DNA of 64,000 nucleotides from NCBI RefSeq assembly GCF_900187505.1, contig NZ_FYDL01000005.1, forward strand, positions 222,794 through 286,793, read 5' to 3'. The notes beneath the pieces were generated by a model, which was given only the letters and a program-made list of their open reading frames with translations, was not told where the DNA came from and did not search any database. Both the position numbers and the translations under genes were made by a program. Source of the stretch: Pseudomonas sp. Irchel s3h17. GTDB taxonomy: Bacteria; Pseudomonadota; Gammaproteobacteria; Pseudomonadales; Pseudomonadaceae. How positions within the stretch are numbered: position 1 is the stretch's first letter; each line of letters begins with the position of its first letter. Positions 25,746 through 35,484 of the stretch are shown here, one piece after another.

Positions 25746-26393
25746 ATGAGTTCACTGTTGATCGCAGATGATCATCCGGTTGTTCGGGCTGCTCTGCAAA
25801 TGGTGCTTGGGGCACTCAAGGACGCTAACAACAAGCCGCTGTTCCAGGCCGTCGAGCAGGCAACCAATGCCATTGATGCCCTGAAAACGATTCGCGAGCA
25901 TTCGCCCAGCCTGGTGGTGCTGGACCTGCAGATGCCCGGGCTCAGCGGACTGGAGTTTCTTGCTCGTCTGCAGCGCGAGCGCTTGCCCTCGCGCGTCGTG
26001 GTCTTCACCTCCCATGAGCCGAGGTTTTATGTCGAGCGTTGCATGCGGGGCGGGGCCATGGGTTTTGTCGAAAAGTCCAACGACCTGGATGAACTGTGTA
26101 AGGCCGTCAAGGCGCTGATGTCTGGCTATACCTATTTCCCCCGGCTGGAGACCAGTTCGGTGAACCAGAGCCTGCTACAGATGGACGAGCAGAAAATGAT
26201 CGACAGGCTCTCCGACCGCGAGTTGACCATTTTCCAGCACCTGGCCCGTGGCTCCAGCAACAAGGAAATTGCCGAGCGCATGCACCTGAGTCACAAGACC
26301 GTCAGCACCTACAAAACCCGCTTGATCGAAAAGCTCAACGTGCAGTCCCTGGTTCATCTACGGGATTTCGCCCAACGCAACCATCTGCTTTGA
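25746..26393 (+). CDS. LuxR-family response regulator, downstream copy (BvgA/RocA-like)
   Basis: A 215-residue NarL/BvgA-type regulator. The receiver has IADDH, the phospho-acceptor Asp in LVVLDLQMPGLSGLEFL and the Lys in VEKSND. The LuxR DNA-binding domain (about 150-215) reads LSDRELTIFQHLARGSSNKEIAERMHLSHKTVSTYKTRLIEKL, nearly identical in the recognition helix to the copy at 19430 (KTISTYKTRLIEKL). The two may therefore bind the same sites. The ATG at 25746 follows AGGAG. Six bases separate it from the kinase gene. Confidence 0.95.
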   Translation: MSSLLIADDHPVVRAALQMVLGALKDANNKPLFQAVEQATNAIDALKTIREHSPSLVVLDLQMPGLSGLEFLARLQRERLPSRVVVFTSHEPRFYVERCMRGGAMGFVEKSNDLDELCKAVKALMSGYTYFPRLETSSVNQSLLQMDEQKMIDRLSDRELTIFQHLARGSSNKEIAERMHLSHKTVSTYKTRLIEKLNVQSLVHLRDFAQRNHLL

Positions 26394-26399
26394 CTGCCC

Positions 26400-29300
26400 G
26401 TGAGCACGCGCGCCTGGCGGGTCGTGTTGACAGGAGTCAGCCTGTGTTGGGCGCTGAGCTGCCTTGGCGTCACGCCGGAACCCCTGCGGCTGCAGGGGCG
26501 ATCGAGTGTCGAGGGTTACCGGGTCAACCTGGATGAAGCGGATTGGCGCTGGCTGAGGGAGAAAGGCCGCTTGCGCCTCGGCGCCTCGGCACCGGACTAC
26601 CCACCGTTCGAAAACACCATCAACGACCAGTACTTTGAGGGCATCACCGCTGACTTTGCCGGTCTGATCGCCCAATTACTGCACATCAAGGTAGAAGTGG
26701 CGCGTTATGACTCGCGCGAGGCAGTGATTGACGCGTTGAAGCAGGGCGAGATCGACCTGCTGGGGGCGGCCAACGGATTCGAAGCCGCCGACTCGCAATT
26801 GTTGATGTCACGCGCCTATGCCGAGGACGCGCCCATTCTGGTCACGCGGGTGGGCGACAGCGCACGTTTGTCTGCTGATCCGGGCAACCTGCGGGTGGCG
26901 ATGCTGGATCACTATTTGCGGCCAGAGACCGTCCAGGCCGCTTACCCCGATGTCCGGCTGGAGTTGTACCGCTCGACCCTGAGCGCCATGGGGGCTGTGG
27001 CCTTCGGGGGCGCGGATGCTTACCTGGGCGACTCCATCAGTGCCAGCTACCTGATCAACAACGACTACCTGAGCAATGTGCAACTGGCCCAGTTCGCCCG
27101 GATGGAGGTCAACCCGTTCGGCTTTGCGGTCAGTGCCGACAACGTCCGCTTGCAGGGCATCATCGATGCAGCGCTGGCGGCGATTCCAGAGCAGGAGCGC
27201 ACGACTATCCTGCGCCGCTGGAGCTCTGGCAGCAGTTTCATTAACACCCAGCGGGTGCAACTGAGCTCCCGCGAGCAGCGCTGGCTGGATCAACATCCAC
27301 GGGTCAGGGTCGGTTTCATGCGCAACTTTGCGCCCTTGTCGTTCGAGGACGAACACGGCCGGTTCACTGGACTCAGCGCCGAGGTATTGGACCGGATCAG
27401 CCTGCGCACGGGGTTGCGTATCGAGCCGGTGCGTGGCGAGTCGCTGAACCAGCAGATTGACCAGTTGAAGCGTGGCGAGATCGACCTGATGGCCGTGATC
27501 ACCCCCAGCCTCGAGCGCCAGGCCGAGATACGCTTCACCCGACCGTACCTGATCAACCCCTTTGTGCTGGTCTGTGCCATCGGCAACAAGGCTCCGGTGA
27601 CCCTGGATGATCTGGCGGGTAAACGCGTGGCAGTGGTCGGCCGCAATGCGTTGCGTGAACTCATTCGCGCCCATGCGCGGGATGTGCGTTTCATCGAAGT
27701 CGACAGTCCTGCCCAGGCGATGGCCATGGTGGCGAACAGGGAGGCCGATGCCGCGCTGCCATCGTTGATCAGTGCGCGTTACATCATTGCCCGGCAGTAC
27801 CGTGACACCCTGCAAGTCGCCAGTACCGTGGGCACTGAACCGACCCACATCAGTTTTGCGACCAACCGTGGCGAGCGTGAGCTCTACTCCATCCTGAACA
27901 AAGCCCTGTTGAGCATTCCCCCGCAGGAGCTGGACGAGCTGGCCAGTCGCTGGCGCAACGAAGTGCCTGTCGACGGCAGCTACTGGTCACGACACCGCAC
28001 TTCCATCATTCAGGGATTCGTCGCGGCAGGCCTGCTGTTATTGCTGGCGTTGGCCTGGATCGGTTACCAGCGCAATCAGATTCGCAATCGCCAGCAACTG
28101 CTGCAACAAGTGCAGCAGGCCAAGGATGCCGCTGACGATGCCAACCGGGCCAAGACCACGTTTCTGGCCACCATGAGCCATGAAATCCGCACCCCCATGA
28201 ATGCGCTGATTGGCATGCTGGAACTGGCGATGACCCGGGCGCAACAGGGCGTGACCGACCGTTTCGCGATTGAAGTCGCGTCCAGTGCGGCGCAACAACT
28301 GCTGGAGCTGATCGGCGATATTCTGGACATCTCGCGGATTGAGTCCGGGCATTTGTCCCTGGCCCCGGAGCGGGCCAACCTGAGGGAACTGGTCGAGTCG
28401 GTGAGCAAGGTATTCGAGGGCCTGGCACGGCAAAAGAACCTGCAGTGGCTGGTTGACCTGGACGTGCACAGCCAGCGCGACGTGCTGATCGACCCCATGC
28501 GCTTCAAACAGATCCTCTCCAATCTGCTGAGCAACGCCATCAAGTTCACTCGCGCTGGACACATTCGCCTGACGTTGCAGGTCGAGCCCGGTACGGTTCA
28601 GGGGCATGTGGCCGTCAGGCTGCTGATCGAAGACACCGGGATCGGTATCAGCAACGCTGATCAACAGCGCTTGTTCAGCCCTTTTGTCCAGGCAGCCAAT
28701 ACCCCTCAGGATGGTCGCAGCGGTTCGGGACTGGGCCTGGTCATCAGTCGCTCGCTGTGCGAGATGATGGGGGGGCAGCTGCAGCTCAACAGTGTGCTGG
28801 GCGCGGGTACCCGGGTCGAAATCCAGCTTGATGTACCGGCCTTGCAACCGTTGGCCGAGGTGCCGCCAGCAGCGGCTGCTGCGCTCGAACCGGGGCGTTC
28901 GTTGCAGGTGTTGGTGGTGGATGACTACGCGGCCAACCGTCTGCTGCTGGCGCAGCAATTGAGCCATTTGGGGCATCGGGTACAGGACGCCAGGGACGGG
29001 GAGGAGGGGCTCGGTTACTGGCGTGAGCATGTGTACGACGTGGTCATCACCGATTGCAACATGCCGGTGCTCAGCGGCTATGAACTGGCGAGGGCGATCC
29101 GTGAGGAGGAACGATTCCACGGATTGAAGCCCTGCCTGATCCTTGGCTTCACCGCCAACGCCCAGCACGAAGAAAAGATCCGCTGCCGGGAAGCCGGGAT
29201 GGACGATTGCCTGTTCAAGCCCATCAGCCTCAAGGACCTGAATGCCGGGCTGACAGGAGCACCGATCAGGGCCAGTGCGCCGGTGCCGGTCGAAACACCC

Positions 29301-29636
29301 GCGGGTCCAAACGTCGAGATGGACCTGAGCGGCCTTGAACAGCTGGCCGGGGATGATCGTCACCTGATCGATCATCTGCTGGCCGACCTGGTGGCCAGCA
29401 ATGCCGAGGACCGGGTGCGTCTGCAGGCGTTGCATGCCGACAGTGACCGCATCGGTTTGCGGGATCTGGCCCATCGGATCAAAGGGGGGGCGCGAATGAT
29501 CAAGGCTCAGCGCCTGATTCTCTGGTGCGAGCAGTTGGAGGCCGCGTGCAGCGAGCACGACAGCCACTCCCTGAACCAGGCCGTGCAAGGGTTGCACGAC
29601 GCCATGCAGCGGCTGGATCGGTATCTCAAGCGTTAG
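26400..29636 (+). CDS. BvgS-type hybrid sensor kinase without PAS domain, downstream copy
   Basis: A 1078-residue unorthodox kinase from a GTG start. Order: signal peptide, two venus-flytrap domains (about 45-280 and 290-530), membrane helix (about 537-558), a short coiled linker (RNRQQLLQQVQQAKDAADDA), HisKA with His594 in FLATMSHEIRTPMNALIGM, HATPase (NLLSNAIKF, GSGLGL), receiver with Asp885 in VVITDCNMPVLSG, and Hpt with His1025 in LAHRIKGGARM. It is about 133 residues shorter than the kinase at 20057, mainly because the PAS domain is absent. Long stretches of the kinase core are identical between the two, showing a tandem duplication. Ligand unknown. Confidence 0.96.
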   Translation: MSTRAWRVVLTGVSLCWALSCLGVTPEPLRLQGRSSVEGYRVNLDEADWRWLREKGRLRLGASAPDYPPFENTINDQYFEGITADFAGLIAQLLHIKVEVARYDSREAVIDALKQGEIDLLGAANGFEAADSQLLMSRAYAEDAPILVTRVGDSARLSADPGNLRVAMLDHYLRPETVQAAYPDVRLELYRSTLSAMGAVAFGGADAYLGDSISASYLINNDYLSNVQLAQFARMEVNPFGFAVSADNVRLQGIIDAALAAIPEQERTTILRRWSSGSSFINTQRVQLSSREQRWLDQHPRVRVGFMRNFAPLSFEDEHGRFTGLSAEVLDRISLRTGLRIEPVRGESLNQQIDQLKRGEIDLMAVITPSLERQAEIRFTRPYLINPFVLVCAIGNKAPVTLDDLAGKRVAVVGRNALRELIRAHARDVRFIEVDSPAQAMAMVANREADAALPSLISARYIIARQYRDTLQVASTVGTEPTHISFATNRGERELYSILNKALLSIPPQELDELASRWRNEVPVDGSYWSRHRTSIIQGFVAAGLLLLLALAWIGYQRNQIRNRQQLLQQVQQAKDAADDANRAKTTFLATMSHEIRTPMNALIGMLELAMTRAQQGVTDRFAIEVASSAAQQLLELIGDILDISRIESGHLSLAPERANLRELVESVSKVFEGLARQKNLQWLVDLDVHSQRDVLIDPMRFKQILSNLLSNAIKFTRAGHIRLTLQVEPGTVQGHVAVRLLIEDTGIGISNADQQRLFSPFVQAANTPQDGRSGSGLGLVISRSLCEMMGGQLQLNSVLGAGTRVEIQLDVPALQPLAEVPPAAAAALEPGRSLQVLVVDDYAANRLLLAQQLSHLGHRVQDARDGEEGLGYWREHVYDVVITDCNMPVLSGYELARAIREEERFHGLKPCLILGFTANAQHEEKIRCREAGMDDCLFKPISLKDLNAGLTGAPIRASAPVPVETPAGPNVEMDLSGLEQLAGDDRHLIDHLLADLVASNAEDRVRLQALHADSDRIGLRDLAHRIKGGARMIKAQRLILWCEQLEAACSEHDSHSLNQAVQGLHDAMQRLDRYLKR

Positions 29637-29667
29637 GCGCTCAGCTACAAGCTACTTGCCGCTGCCC

Positions 29668-30573
29668 CTAAGCAATATCGCTCTGGCTGAACTCCTCACC
29701 CAGGAAGTCGATCAGCGTGCGCACCGACGGCAGCAGGCCGCGGCGCGAAGGGAAGATGGCGTGGACGATCCCGCTCTTGGGGGCCCAGCCCGGCACCAAC
29801 TCCACCAGACGCCCCGCAGCAAGATCGTCGCGCACCACGACGGCCGGCAGGTGGGCGACACCCAATCCCGCCAGCACGGCGGTGCGCAAGGCAATCAGGT
29901 CGTCGGTCACCAACCTGGGATGATGGCGGATCACTGCGCTGGCGGCGTCCGGGCCGAACAGCTCCCATTGGTACTCCCGTTGTGCGGCGCCCCAATGCAG
30001 GCTCGGCAATCCGCTCAGGTCCGCGGGTGAGGCGGGGGTCGACAAGCGTTCGACAAAGGCCGGGGCACCCACCAGGCATTGGGTGCTGTTGCCCAATACT
30101 TTCATCACCAGGTCGGTGTTTTCCAGCGGCGGGAAACGCACCCGTAGAGCAATGTCGAAGCCTTCGTGGATCAAGTCCACGCGGCGGTTGGTGCTCTCGA
30201 TGAACAGCTCCACCAGCGGGTACTTGAGCATGTAGCGCGTCAGCATCGGCCCGACCCAGGAGTTGAGCAGTGCCGTCGGGCAACTGATGCGCACCAATCC
30301 CTGGGGTTCGGAGCGATTGCGTTCGATCAGTTCGGCGGCGCTTTCGGCTTCGACACGCATCGCCAGGCAGCGCTGGTAGTAGGCCTGACCGATTTCAGTG
30401 AGCGAGCAGTGCCGGCTGGTACGGTGGATCAAACGCACCCCGAGGCGTTCCTCGAGCTGGGCAATACGTCGGCTGAGTTTCGACTTGGGCATGTCCAGCG
30501 CCCGTCCCGCTGCGGCGAAACCGCCGTGTTCGACCACTTGGGTGAAGTAGTACAGGGTGTTCAGGTCTTCCAC
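29668..30573 (-). CDS. LysR-family transcriptional regulator
   Basis: A 301-residue LysR regulator. The N-terminal helix-turn-helix (about 1-60) reads LNTLYYFTQVVEHGGFAAAGRALDMPKSKLSRRIAQLEERLG; the rest is the effector-binding domain. It is divergent from the pirin gene across about 109 bp and is therefore the likely regulator of pirin and the two hydrolases that follow. The effector cannot be told from sequence. Confidence 0.94.
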   Translation of the reverse strand: MEDLNTLYYFTQVVEHGGFAAAGRALDMPKSKLSRRIAQLEERLGVRLIHRTSRHCSLTEIGQAYYQRCLAMRVEAESAAELIERNRSEPQGLVRISCPTALLNSWVGPMLTRYMLKYPLVELFIESTNRRVDLIHEGFDIALRVRFPPLENTDLVMKVLGNSTQCLVGAPAFVERLSTPASPADLSGLPSLHWGAAQREYQWELFGPDAASAVIRHHPRLVTDDLIALRTAVLAGLGVAHLPAVVVRDDLAAGRLVELVPGWAPKSGIVHAIFPSRRGLLPSVRTLIDFLGEEFSQSDIA

Positions 30574-30682
30574 TATCGTTCTCCAAATAGAACGCTAAGG
30601 GTGATTTTTGCAGTCTACCGGATCAAAGGTGTCGGATTTAAGCTTTGTCCATGTTCTGACTCACCCCACATTCGGAGGCACC

Positions 30683-31552
30683 ATGAAAAACATCATCGGT
30701 ATCTACACCAGCCCAAGGGCGCACTGGGTGGGCGACGGCTTTCCGGTCCGCACGCTGTTTTCCTACGACAGCCTGGGCAAACACATCAGCCCGTTTCTGT
30801 TGCTCGACCATGCCGGCCCTGCTGAATTCACCCCGACCACCGCACGACGCGGCGTGGGTCAGCATCCGCACCGCGGGTTTGAAACCGTGACGATCGTCTA
30901 CAAGGGCGAACTGGAGCACCGCGATTCCACCGGCAGCGGCGGCAAGATCGGCCCTGGCGATGTGCAGTGGATGACCGCGGCGTCCGGGATCCTGCACGAG
31001 GAGTACCACTCCGAGGCATTCGCCAAGACGGGCGGCACCCTGGAAATGGTCCAGTTGTGGGTCAACCTGCCCGCCAAGGACAAAATGGCCGAGGCCGGCT
31101 ACCAGACCCTCCTCGATGGCGATATCCCGAGCATCGCCCTGAATAACAAGGCCGGCAGCCTGCGTCTGATTGCCGGTGAGTTCGACGGTCACAAGGGGCC
31201 GGCGCGCACCTTCACCCCGATCGATGTCTGGGACATCCGCCTGAATGCCGGCAAGTTGCTCAACCTGGACCTGCACGAAGGTCGCAATACCGCCCTGGTG
31301 GTACTGCGCGGCACGGTTCAGGTCAATGGCCTGGAACTGGTGCGCGAAGGGCAACTGGCGCTGTTCGAACGCAATGGCGACCAGTTGAGCCTGGAAGCCA
31401 ACAACAACGACGCGGTGGTGCTGCTGCTCAGCGGTGAGCCGATCGACGAGCCGTTCGTCGGTCACGGCCCGTTCGTGATGAACACCGAGCAGGAGATTCA
31501 CCAGGCGTTCGCCGACTTCCAGTCCGGTCGCTTCGGCCAGATGCACGGTTAA
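30683..31552 (+). CDS. Pirin family protein
   Basis: A 289-residue bicupin. The metal-binding pirin motif is HPHRGFETVTIVYKGELEHRD (about residues 58-78), followed by GPGDVQWMTAASGILHEE. The pirin C-terminal domain occupies about 175-280. Some bacterial pirins are quercetinases; others modulate pyruvate dehydrogenase. The ATG at 30683 has GGAGG upstream; an open frame to 30608 lacks homology. It heads a likely operon with two isochorismatase-fold hydrolases. Confidence 0.94.
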   Translation: MKNIIGIYTSPRAHWVGDGFPVRTLFSYDSLGKHISPFLLLDHAGPAEFTPTTARRGVGQHPHRGFETVTIVYKGELEHRDSTGSGGKIGPGDVQWMTAASGILHEEYHSEAFAKTGGTLEMVQLWVNLPAKDKMAEAGYQTLLDGDIPSIALNNKAGSLRLIAGEFDGHKGPARTFTPIDVWDIRLNAGKLLNLDLHEGRNTALVVLRGTVQVNGLELVREGQLALFERNGDQLSLEANNNDAVVLLLSGEPIDEPFVGHGPFVMNTEQEIHQAFADFQSGRFGQMHG

Positions 31553-31645
31553 GCCGTACCCGTTCAACCACCCGCTCTACACAGGATGCGTAGGCCGGTT
31601 CCCGGGCCAGGGAGGGCTGTTGCCTAAACGAAAGAGGAAACGCAC

Positions 31646-32329
31646 ATGAGCACCCACAACGCGGCCAACTTCAACGGCCTGAAACCGACCATCGACCCCA
31701 ACGACAGCGCGCTGCTGTTGATCGACCACCAGAGCGGCCTGTTCCAGATCGTCAAGGACATGGACGTGCCGCAACTGCGTGCCAACGCCATTGCCCTGGC
31801 CAAGGCCGCGACTTTGCTGAAGATGCCGGTGATCACCACCGCTTCCGTACCGCAGGGGCCGAACGGACCATTGATTCCGGAAATTCATCAAGAGGCACCG
31901 CACGCCCGGTACGTGGCGCGCAAAGGTGAAATCAACGCCTGGGACAATCCTGAATTCCGCGCGGCGGTCGAAGCCACCGGCAAGAAAACCCTGGTCATCG
32001 CGGGCACCTTGACCAGCGTTTGCCTGGCGTTCCCGTCGATTGCGGCGGTGCATGAGGGCTACAAGGTGTTTGCGGTGGTCGACGCTTCCGGTAACCACTC
32101 GAAACTGGCCACTGATCTGACCATTGCCCGTTTGGCACAAGCCGGGGTGGTGCCGATCGACATCATGGCTACGCTATCTGAGCTGCAAGGCTCATGGAAC
32201 CGTCCAGATGCCGAGCAGTGGGCTGCTGTCTACGCCCAGGCCATGCCGCATTATCAATTGCTGATCGAGAGCTACATCAAGGCTCAACAAGTGGCGAACG
32301 AACACGAAGTGCTGGACTCCCAGCGCTAA
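31646..32329 (+). CDS. Isochorismatase-family cysteine hydrolase
   Basis: A 227-residue hydrolase of the isochorismatase/YcaC fold. The probable catalytic triad is Asp in [11 protein letters not shown], Lys in [11 protein letters not shown] and Cys in [12 protein letters not shown]. It is a diverged relative of the YcaC-type gene immediately downstream. The substrate is unknown. GAGG precedes the ATG. Confidence 0.9.
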   Translation: MSTHNAANFNGLKPTIDPNDSALLLIDHQSGLFQIVKDMDVPQLRANAIALAKAATLLKMPVITTASVPQGPNGPLIPEIHQEAPHARYVARKGEINAWDNPEFRAAVEATGKKTLVIAGTLTSVCLAFPSIAAVHEGYKVFAVVDASGNHSKLATDLTIARLAQAGVVPIDIMATLSELQGSWNRPDAEQWAAVYAQAMPHYQLLIESYIKAQQVANEHEVLDSQR

Positions 32330-32386
32330 CCGGGCACCCCCACGCCGACATTCACTCGGCATCGATAACACGCGAGGACTACTGCA

Positions 32387-33013
32387 ATGACTACTTCTTA
32401 CAAGCGTCTGGACAAGGATAACGCTGCCGTTCTGTTGGTTGATCATCAGGCGGGCCTGCTGTCGCTGGTACGCGACATCGAACCGGATCGTTTCAAGAAC
32501 AACGTGCTGGCGCTGGCCGACCTGGCCAAGTACTTCAAACTGCCGACTATCCTGACCACCAGCTTTGAAACCGGCCCCAACGGCCCGTTGGTACCCGAGC
32601 TCAAGGCAATGTTCCCCGAGGCGCCGTACATCGCTCGCCCTGGCCAGATCAATGCCTGGGATAACGAAGACTTCGTCAAGGCCATCAAGGCCACCGGCAA
32701 GAAGCAACTGATCATTGCCGGTGTGGTGACTGAAGTGTGCGTGGCCTTCCCGGCACTCTCGGCCCTGGCCGAAGGGTTTGAGGTGTTCGTGGTCACGGAT
32801 GCCTCCGGTACCTTCAACGAACTGACCCGTCAATCGGCCTGGGATCGCATGTCGTCCTCCGGCGCCCAACTGATGACCTGGTTCGGCCTGGCCTGTGAGC
32901 TGCACCGCGACTGGCGCAACGACATCGAAGGCTTGGGGACCTTGTTCTCCAACCACATTCCTGACTACCGCAACCTGATCACCAGCTACAACACCTTGAC
33001 CTCCGGCAAGTAA
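32387..33013 (+). CDS. YcaC-type isochorismatase-fold hydrolase
   Basis: A 208-residue protein that closely matches the YcaC family: VLLVDHQAGLLSLVRDIEPD, ARPGQINAWDNEDFVKAIKATGKKQL, GVVTEVCVAFPALSALAEGFEV with the nucleophilic Cys, and the typical end SNHIPDYRNLITSYNTLT. YcaC proteins form octamers; their physiological substrate is not known. It sits 57 bp behind its paralogue, and both are downstream of pirin. Confidence 0.93.
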   Translation: MTTSYKRLDKDNAAVLLVDHQAGLLSLVRDIEPDRFKNNVLALADLAKYFKLPTILTTSFETGPNGPLVPELKAMFPEAPYIARPGQINAWDNEDFVKAIKATGKKQLIIAGVVTEVCVAFPALSALAEGFEVFVVTDASGTFNELTRQSAWDRMSSSGAQLMTWFGLACELHRDWRNDIEGLGTLFSNHIPDYRNLITSYNTLTSGK

Positions 33014-33083
33014 GCCGGGTCCGGTGGTGTACACAGCCTCTGTGTACACCACCCATCAACTAATGGAATGGCTACCCCCGCTG

Positions 33084-33210
33084 CCCCGTGGCGAGCGAGC
33101 TTGCTCGCGCTGGGGAGCGAAGCGCCCCCAACAAGACGATTGCAGGCTTTCAGATAAACCTCGGTGACCGGCTTAGGGGCTGCTGTGCAGCCCAGCGCGA
33201 GCAACAAGGC
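33084..33210. repeat. REP pair, right arm truncated
   Basis: The left arm, CCCCGTGGCGAGCGAGCTTG, continues to about 33114. The right arm near 33189-33205 (CAGCCCAGCGCGAGCAA) breaks off before the CTCGCCAC part. The rest of the 33014-33382 interval holds only promoter-like sequence for the channel gene. Confidence 0.75.
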
Positions 33211-33382
33211 ATGTGTTCGACATCCTCGCGCCTGATGAGAGTTGCCATGTGATCAAGACGGTATCTCCCACATCGGTTTTTCAGCGTTTTGCAGACGGCG
33301 TTTATCTCGCAAAAACAATTGCTCCTACACTGTGGCCAATGTGTGTGATCTTCCGTTCATCGGCCTTCGCTGGAGTTGCTCG

Positions 33383-34825
33383 ATGCTGTCACTGCTCACC
33401 GACCATCCCCTTTACGCCGCCTTGGCGCTGATGCTGCTCGACCTGTTGCTGTGGCGCGTGATCAGCAGCAGCGGCAGTCAATGGAAGCTGTTGGTGCGGC
33501 TGCTGATGTTCTTGTTGTTCAGCGCGGTGCTGTTCAATGAGGGGCTGAACCCGATGCAGGCGGCGCCCTGGCCGGAGAACGTGCCGCTGCACCTGGCGGC
33601 GACCGGTTTGCAGATCGCCTGGTGGCTGTTCGCGGCGCGCACCCTGACCGTGCTGATCGGTGCGGTGATGATGCAGCGGGTAGGGCACACCGGCCGGCTG
33701 TTGCAGGACCTGCTGGGGGCGGTGATTTTCCTGATCGCGATCATTGCCGCGCTGGCCTATGTCCTCGATCTGCCGGTCAAGGGCGTGCTGGCGACGTCCG
33801 GTGCGGTGGCAATCATCGTCGGCCTGGCCTTGCAAAGCACCCTCAGCGACGTGTTTTCCGGCATCGTGCTCAACACCACCAAACCCTATCAACTCGATGA
33901 CTGGATTTCCATTGACGGCACCGAAGGCCGGGTCATCGACATCGACTGGCGCGCCACGCGCCTGCAAACCGCCCAGGGCAGCATGGCGGTGATTCCCAAC
34001 TCGCTGGCGGCCAAGGCCAAGATCATCAACTTCAGCCGGCCCAGTGACATTTTCGGCATTGCCATCAGCTTGCAGTTGAGTCCCCATGCGCGGCCGCAAA
34101 CCGTGATCGAGGCGCTGGAGCGGGCGATGCAGGGTTGCCGGCCATTGCTCAGCCAGCCAGTGCCGAGCGTCGCCTTGAAAAGCGCCAGCAGCAGCGGCGT
34201 GGAGTACGAGATCAGCGGTTTCGTCAGTTCGATGGCGCAAAAGCGTGAAGCACGCAATGCGCTGTTCGACCTGGCATTCCGCCATTTGCAGGCCTCGGGC
34301 GTCAGCCTGTTGTCGACGGCCGAGAGCGATGCCCCGGTGAACCTGTCGCGGCCCCGGGCGTTGCTGGAAAGCTCGACTATCTTCTCGACCCTGCGCCAGG
34401 ACGAAAAGGACACCTTCAGCCAGAACATGGAACTGATCACCTTCCGCGCGGGCGAGATGATCCTGCCCGCGGGCCAGGTCAGCGATCATTTGTTCATCAT
34501 CGAGTCGGGCGTGGTCTCGGTGACCCTGAGCCGGGCGGGCAACCAGTTCGAAGCCGGGCGCATGGGGCCGGGGGAGGTGATCGGCGAAGCCGGGATCCTG
34601 TCCGACGACTCGGTGCCGGCGGACTTCTACGCCAAGACCTACTGCACCCTGTACCGCATCGAGAAGGAGTACCTCAAACCCTGCCTCGACGCCCGCCACG
34701 ACATCCATGAGTCGATGAAGGCCTTGCTCGACTTCCGCCTGCAAACGGCGCAGACCTTGACCCGCGAAGTGCCGGCGGTTGCGGTGAAAAAGGGCTTCTT
34801 GCAGTGGCTGCGTCACCGTAGCTAG
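33383..34825 (+). CDS. MscS-type channel with C-terminal cyclic-nucleotide-binding domain
   Basis: A 480-residue membrane protein. Several hydrophobic helices (about 1-165) lead to the MscS pore segment GVLATSGAVAIIVGLALQSTLSDVFSGIVL and the beta domain DDWISIDGTEGRVIDIDWRATRL...VIPNSLAAKAKIINFSRP. A cNMP/Crp-like domain follows at about 345-460 (SGVVSVTL, RMGPGEVIGEAGILSDD). This is the bCNG type of small-conductance channel, where nucleotide binding may alter gating. The ATG at 33383 follows GGAG by eight bases; the open frame upstream (to 33242) is not homologous. Confidence 0.92.
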   Translation: MLSLLTDHPLYAALALMLLDLLLWRVISSSGSQWKLLVRLLMFLLFSAVLFNEGLNPMQAAPWPENVPLHLAATGLQIAWWLFAARTLTVLIGAVMMQRVGHTGRLLQDLLGAVIFLIAIIAALAYVLDLPVKGVLATSGAVAIIVGLALQSTLSDVFSGIVLNTTKPYQLDDWISIDGTEGRVIDIDWRATRLQTAQGSMAVIPNSLAAKAKIINFSRPSDIFGIAISLQLSPHARPQTVIEALERAMQGCRPLLSQPVPSVALKSASSSGVEYEISGFVSSMAQKREARNALFDLAFRHLQASGVSLLSTAESDAPVNLSRPRALLESSTIFSTLRQDEKDTFSQNMELITFRAGEMILPAGQVSDHLFIIESGVVSVTLSRAGNQFEAGRMGPGEVIGEAGILSDDSVPADFYAKTYCTLYRIEKEYLKPCLDARHDIHESMKALLDFRLQTAQTLTREVPAVAVKKGFLQWLRHRS

Positions 34826-34987
34826 CGAGTGACGGGCGCTACGGGATCATACAAGCCCTGTGGCGAGGGCGTCCGGGGTCCTCCGGCAAGCGCCGAATTG
34901 GCTTCCTCGACTTCGCAACTATTGGTCATTGGTGGTCGGCCCAAGCGGGGCTAACGTATGCCTCACCCACTTGTTATGGAGCTGACC

Positions 34988-35428
34988 ATGCAACCTCGTA
35001 TCGACTTCTACACCGCTTCTCCGGAGGCCCTCAAAGCCATGATCACCCTGGAAGGGGCGGTCTCGAAACTGCCGCTGGAAAAGTCCCTGATCGAATTGGT
35101 CAAACTGCGTGCCTCACAAATCAACGGCTGCGCCTTTTGCATCGACATGCACACCGCGGATGCCATCAAGGGTGGTGAAACACCCCGTCGTCTGTTCGGC
35201 GTGAGCGCCTGGCGTGAGACGCCGTTTTTCACCCCCCGTGAACGCGCGGCCCTGGCCTGGACCGAGTCCCTGACCCTGCTGAGCCAGACCCATGCTCCGG
35301 ATGAAGACTACGAACAATTGAGCGCCGAGTTCGATGCGCGGGAAATGGTCGACCTGACCGTCGCGATCACCACCATCAATGCCTGGAACCGCCTGGCCGT
35401 GGGCTTTCGCAAAATGCCCCAGGCCTGA
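34988..35428 (+). CDS. Carboxymuconolactone decarboxylase / AhpD-like protein
   Basis: A 146-residue alkylhydroperoxidase-like protein with the CxxC site in QINGCAFCIDMHTADA (about residues 44-51). The family has peroxidase or disulfide-reductase activity and often sits in stress islands. The ATG at 34988 follows GGAGCTGACC. Single gene. Confidence 0.94.
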   Translation: MQPRIDFYTASPEALKAMITLEGAVSKLPLEKSLIELVKLRASQINGCAFCIDMHTADAIKGGETPRRLFGVSAWRETPFFTPRERAALAWTESLTLLSQTHAPDEDYEQLSAEFDAREMVDLTVAITTINAWNRLAVGFRKMPQA

Positions 35429-35484
35429 TCAATGAGCATCGCTTGGTATCCCATAGCCTTGCGAAGCCGCGGCAGTGGCGTGTG

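Noticed and set aside
28038..29597. A 519-residue minus-strand frame over the second hybrid kinase
   Set aside because: Antisense shadow; Gln/His/Arg-rich with no domain.
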